6,726 nt of DNA from Legionellaceae bacterium (GTDB taxonomy: Bacteria > Pseudomonadota > Gammaproteobacteria > Legionellales > Legionellaceae). The stretch is from positions 1 to 6,726 of the forward strand of contig DAIDLK010000047.1 of NCBI GenBank assembly GCA_027449525.1. Direction: 5' to 3'. Numbering within the stretch: the first letter of the stretch is position 1; every line of letters starts with the position of its first letter. Shown here piece after piece: positions 4,481 to 6,726 of the stretch. The notes beneath the pieces were generated by a model, which saw only the letters and a list, made by a program, of their open reading frames with translations, was not told where the DNA came from and made no database searches. The translations under genes were made by a program, and so were the position numbers.

Positions 4481-6316
4481 ATGACACGGCCGTCTGTTCT
4501 TGATACCGTTGCACGCCTTCCCTCTGACCCAGGGGTTTATCGGATGCGCAATGCTGACGGTGAAGTGCTTTATGTGGGTAAAGCCCTTAATTTGAAAAAA
4601 AGGGTGGCAAGCTACTTTAAGTCCAACACGCAAAGTAGCAAAACTGATGCCCTGGTGAGTCAAATTGCCTCTATCGAGGTAACCGTTACGCGCACAGAAA
4701 TTGAAGCATTATTACTCGAAAGTAGTCTGATTAAAGCGTTGCGACCAAAATACAACGTGTTAATGCGTGATGATAAGTCTTATCCTTATCTGCATTTAAC
4801 CTTGGCACATACTTTTCCCAGTTTAAAAACGGTGCGTTGTAAACAAAAACCGCAACAAACCGGCTACTACGGACCGTATCCAAGTTTGTATGCAGTACGT
4901 GATACGCTGAATTTAATTCAAAAGCTGTTTAAGCTGCGTAATTGTAGCAATGCTTTTTTTAACGCACGTTCTCGCCCCTGTTTACAATACCAGCTGCAAC
5001 GATGCACTGCACCCTGTACTGGATTCATTTCAGCCGAAGATTACGCCGTCTCAGTGCACGAAGCGCAACAATTTTTACAAGGCAAATCGTTACAGGTCAT
5101 TCGTCGCTTTGAACAGCGCATGCAAGCGGCGGTTGAGCGCATGGCGTTTGAAGAAGCGGCAGTCATTCGCGATCAAATTCAATCGTTACGCCATATCCAA
5201 GAGCAGCAGCATGTGGTGCGCTTGCGCGGTGATGTCGATGTCATCGTCATGCAGGTTCGCCCTGGTTTTGCCTGTATTCAGTGGGTGATGGTGCGGTCCG
5301 GTCAGGTTTTAGACAGCCAAGCTTTTTTCCCGCGGGTGCCGCGGTTCAGCAGTCGTGTGGATGATTTATCGCAGCAAGTGTTCGAGGGCTTTGTGACGCA
5401 TTTTTATCAAAGCAATCCGGCACGCATTCCGCCACTGATTGTGACCGATAGAGAGGAGTTGTCGCATACTGCCCTAGCCCGTGTGCTCAGCACCTGGCGT
5501 GGGCGGGTGTGTCGAATCATCACGCGCGCGCGCGGTGATAAAGCCAAGTGGCTTGAGTTCGCGCAAGCTAATTTGCAGCAAGCGAGTTTAAATTATGATC
5601 GTGATGCACGAATTCAGCAGCAGCGCAATGCAGCTTTACAACAATTATTGGCGCTAACAGTGCCAATTCAGCACATCGTTTGTTTTGATATTAGTCACAC
5701 CCAAGGTCAAGAGACGGTGGCCTCGTGCGTGGTGTTTGATCAACAGGGTCCGTGCAAACGAGCCTATCGACGTTTTATTATGCGAGGAATCATCCCGGGT
5801 GACGATTATGCCGCCATCGAACAAGCGGTCACGCGATATTTAGCGCGTTTAACCGCCGAGGCTTGGCCTGACGTGATGATTATCGACGGTGGAAAGGGGC
5901 AAGTTGGGATGGCGCAGAAGGCATTGCAGGCTTATCCGCAGCAGACGGTAAAATTACTTGGTATTACGAAAGGAGAGGGACGGAAAGCTTGCTTTGATCG
6001 AGTGTACGATGCTGATACAAAAGCTGAACTAACGGTAAGAGACGATTCACCCGCACTACATTTAGTGCAACACATTCGAGACGAAGCACACCGTTTTGCC
6101 ATTAGTTTGCATCGTAAAAAAAGGCAAAAAGCTAGCTTAAGTTCATCGTTGTTGTCGATTCCTGGCATTGGCAGTAAACGACGCCAGGCGCTACTTCAGC
6201 GTTTTGGTGGTTTGCGCGAATTAAAAAGAGCTTCAGTGGAGGAGATCGCGAAAGTGGACGGCATTAGCAGTCAATTGGCGCAGGCGATTTATCAACATTG
6301 CCATGCTTCTGACTAG
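4481..6316 (+). CDS. uvrC: UvrABC nucleotide-excision repair endonuclease subunit C
   Basis: UvrC makes the two incisions, 3' then 5' of a DNA lesion, after UvrA/UvrB recognition. At 611 residues it is full length (E. coli 610). The GIY-YIG nuclease domain (about 14-95) has PGVYRM, LYVGKA and the metal-binding Glu in TEIEALLLE (72-80). Four cysteines at 155, 167, 175 and 179 match the spacing of the iron-sulphur ligands known in E. coli UvrC. The UVR motif that contacts UvrB is about 205-238. The RNase H-like 5'-incision domain has D403 (CFDISHT), D442 (PGDDYA), D469 (IIDGGKGQ) and H537 (HIRDEAH). A tandem helix-hairpin-helix DNA-binding region lies at about 556-608. The ATG is 5 bp after the regulator's stop without an evident Shine-Dalgarno, so translation is probably coupled to the gacA-type gene. 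pgsA, the usual next gene, is absent from this position. Confidence 0.97.
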   Translation: MTRPSVLDTVARLPSDPGVYRMRNADGEVLYVGKALNLKKRVASYFKSNTQSSKTDALVSQIASIEVTVTRTEIEALLLESSLIKALRPKYNVLMRDDKSYPYLHLTLAHTFPSLKTVRCKQKPQQTGYYGPYPSLYAVRDTLNLIQKLFKLRNCSNAFFNARSRPCLQYQLQRCTAPCTGFISAEDYAVSVHEAQQFLQGKSLQVIRRFEQRMQAAVERMAFEEAAVIRDQIQSLRHIQEQQHVVRLRGDVDVIVMQVRPGFACIQWVMVRSGQVLDSQAFFPRVPRFSSRVDDLSQQVFEGFVTHFYQSNPARIPPLIVTDREELSHTALARVLSTWRGRVCRIITRARGDKAKWLEFAQANLQQASLNYDRDARIQQQRNAALQQLLALTVPIQHIVCFDISHTQGQETVASCVVFDQQGPCKRAYRRFIMRGIIPGDDYAAIEQAVTRYLARLTAEAWPDVMIIDGGKGQVGMAQKALQAYPQQTVKLLGITKGEGRKACFDRVYDADTKAELTVRDDSPALHLVQHIRDEAHRFAISLHRKKRQKASLSSSLLSIPGIGSKRRQALLQRFGGLRELKRASVEEIAKVDGISSQLAQAIYQHCHASD

Positions 6317-6322
6317 GGTCTG

Positions 6323-6379
6323 TTGACATTTCACCTGCCGCCTACGTGCCGCGGTCCGCGGCATCCAGCAGATGGTCAA
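6323..6379. repeat. GC-rich palindromic repeat-like element immediately after uvrC
   Basis: The core is a perfect palindrome with one central base: TGCCGCGG (6347-6354), T, CCGCGGCA (6356-6363). Flanks include CCTACG to the left and TCCAGCAGATGG to the right, bounded by an outer TTGAC (6323-6327) and its reverse complement GTCAA (6375-6379). The GC-rich core contrasts with the AT-rich surroundings. From memory it resembles the dispersed CCGCGG-type palindromes ending in ATCCAG in some Legionellales and Rickettsiales genomes. There is no T-run after the stem, so it is a poor intrinsic terminator, although it lies in the right place between two convergent genes. Symmetry is seen; membership of a dispersed family is inferred. 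Confidence 0.5.
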
Positions 6380-6446
6380 ATTAAAAGCCTAACTCTCCAT
6401 GATGCCGTCATTTAATACTTGGATGTCTTCTGACTTCGGATTTGTT

Positions 6447-6726
6447 TCATAGCTTATTTGGTAGTTCATTAATTTTCAGCCGTTTTTTAAAATCGTTTAA
6501 TAATGCTTCTGCTTGGGCAATACAGTTTACTACCGTACTCTCAGGAATAATATCCCCTGAATAATCGGCAATATTGCGTTGCTTACGCATAGCATCAAGT
6601 ATAATCACTATTTTTTTATCGGTTCCTAAAGTCTGAGGCAATAACTGAATCATTGTTTGATGATGGCCAGGCTTAGACGTTAAAGTTCGATATCCATTGG
6701 CTTGAAGCGCTGCATTTGCTAACTGC
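6447..6726 (-). CDS. HEPN-like protein, 3' part only (start lies beyond the window)
   Basis: The frame is open from the window edge to a TGA at 6447-6449, giving 92 visible residues. An internal ATG at 6653 is unlikely to be the start, because the upstream codons encode family-like sequence (ANGYRTLTSKPGHHQTMIQ). The visible order is A-N-G-Y-R, then S-K-P-G-H-H-Q-T, L-P-x-T-L-G, L-D-A-M-R-K-Q-R-N-I-A-D-Y-S-G-D, and a C-terminal helix (VVNCIAQAEALLNDFKKRL). This matches the small HEPN-type all-helical proteins that often sit beside MinD-independent, minimal nucleotidyltransferase (MNT) genes and are thought to act as toxin-antitoxin-like or stress modules. That assignment is from remembered family pattern. 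The usual R-x4-6-H RNase motif is not evident in this part. It is convergent with uvrC, 130 bp away. Any MNT partner would be beyond the right edge. Confidence 0.6.
   Translation of the reverse strand, partial: QLANAALQANGYRTLTSKPGHHQTMIQLLPQTLGTDKKIVIILDAMRKQRNIADYSGDIIPESTVVNCIAQAEALLNDFKKRLKINELPNKL

Noticed and set aside
4950..5288. 112-codon plus-strand frame inside uvrC
   Set aside because: Out-of-frame reading of a highly conserved uvrC region; its Cys/Ser/Arg-rich composition is that of a shadow frame.
6317..6446. Complete insertion sequence or transposase remnant after uvrC
   Set aside because: Only 130 bp with no coding potential resembling a transposase and no clear direct target duplication; only a palindromic element can be supported.
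6447..6653. Complete 68-residue protein starting at the ATG at 6653
   Set aside because: The frame stays open to the window edge, and the extra upstream residues fit the same protein family, so the ATG is internal.

Overview
The window reads as a moderately AT-rich gammaproteobacterial chromosome segment. The best fit is a Legionellales-like (Legionella/Coxiella-type) host-associated lineage. The evidence is a GacA/UvrY/LetA-type regulator directly followed by uvrC (a hallmark gammaproteobacterial pair), a YkuD_2-type L,D-transpeptidase, and a helical-repeat protein resembling the solenoid proteins common in Legionellales. The lineage is inferred from protein resemblance by eye; no search was run.

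Layout. (1) Positions 1 to about 147 are foreign-looking, about three-quarters G+C by my count. Read on the minus strand they encode a stretch of a beta-propeller/WD40-like protein in a frame with strong G/C third-position bias. (2) From about 148 to 675 (minus) lies the N-terminal part of a secreted L,D-transpeptidase. Its 3' end, including the catalytic cysteine, is replaced by the GC-rich sequence, so the first 150 bp are either a chimeric contig end or a genuine recombination junction. A textbook sigma-70 promoter (TTGACA, 17 bp, TATAAT) precedes this gene. (3) Positions 812 to 3359 (minus) hold a two-gene unit: an MltD-like lytic transglycosylase with two LysM domains (TTG start), then, 7 bp downstream, a 424-residue protein of unknown function with three Phe-Phe-Pro motifs and a degenerate alpha-helical repeat. 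(4) The divergent intergenic region 3360-3519 carries a perfect 28-bp AT-rich palindrome that overlaps a TATAAT box facing a small highly charged protein (3520-3732, plus). (5) Positions 3825-6316 (plus) carry the gacA/uvrY/letA-type response regulator and full-length uvrC, 5 bp apart. (6) After uvrC, where pgsA is expected, there is instead a GC-rich palindromic repeat-like element. Beyond it, on the opposite strand, is the 3' part of a HEPN-like protein that runs off the window.

Functionally the window combines cell-wall remodelling (L,D-transpeptidase, lytic transglycosylase), a global stress/virulence regulator coupled to nucleotide-excision repair, and accessory material at both edges. 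No stretch longer than 300 bp lacks a gene. I found no tRNA, rRNA, CRISPR array or complete insertion sequence. I did not find a clearly new multi-gene system. The most notable items are the repeat protein paired with mltD, the 28-bp palindrome, the chimeric left edge and the palindromic element behind uvrC.
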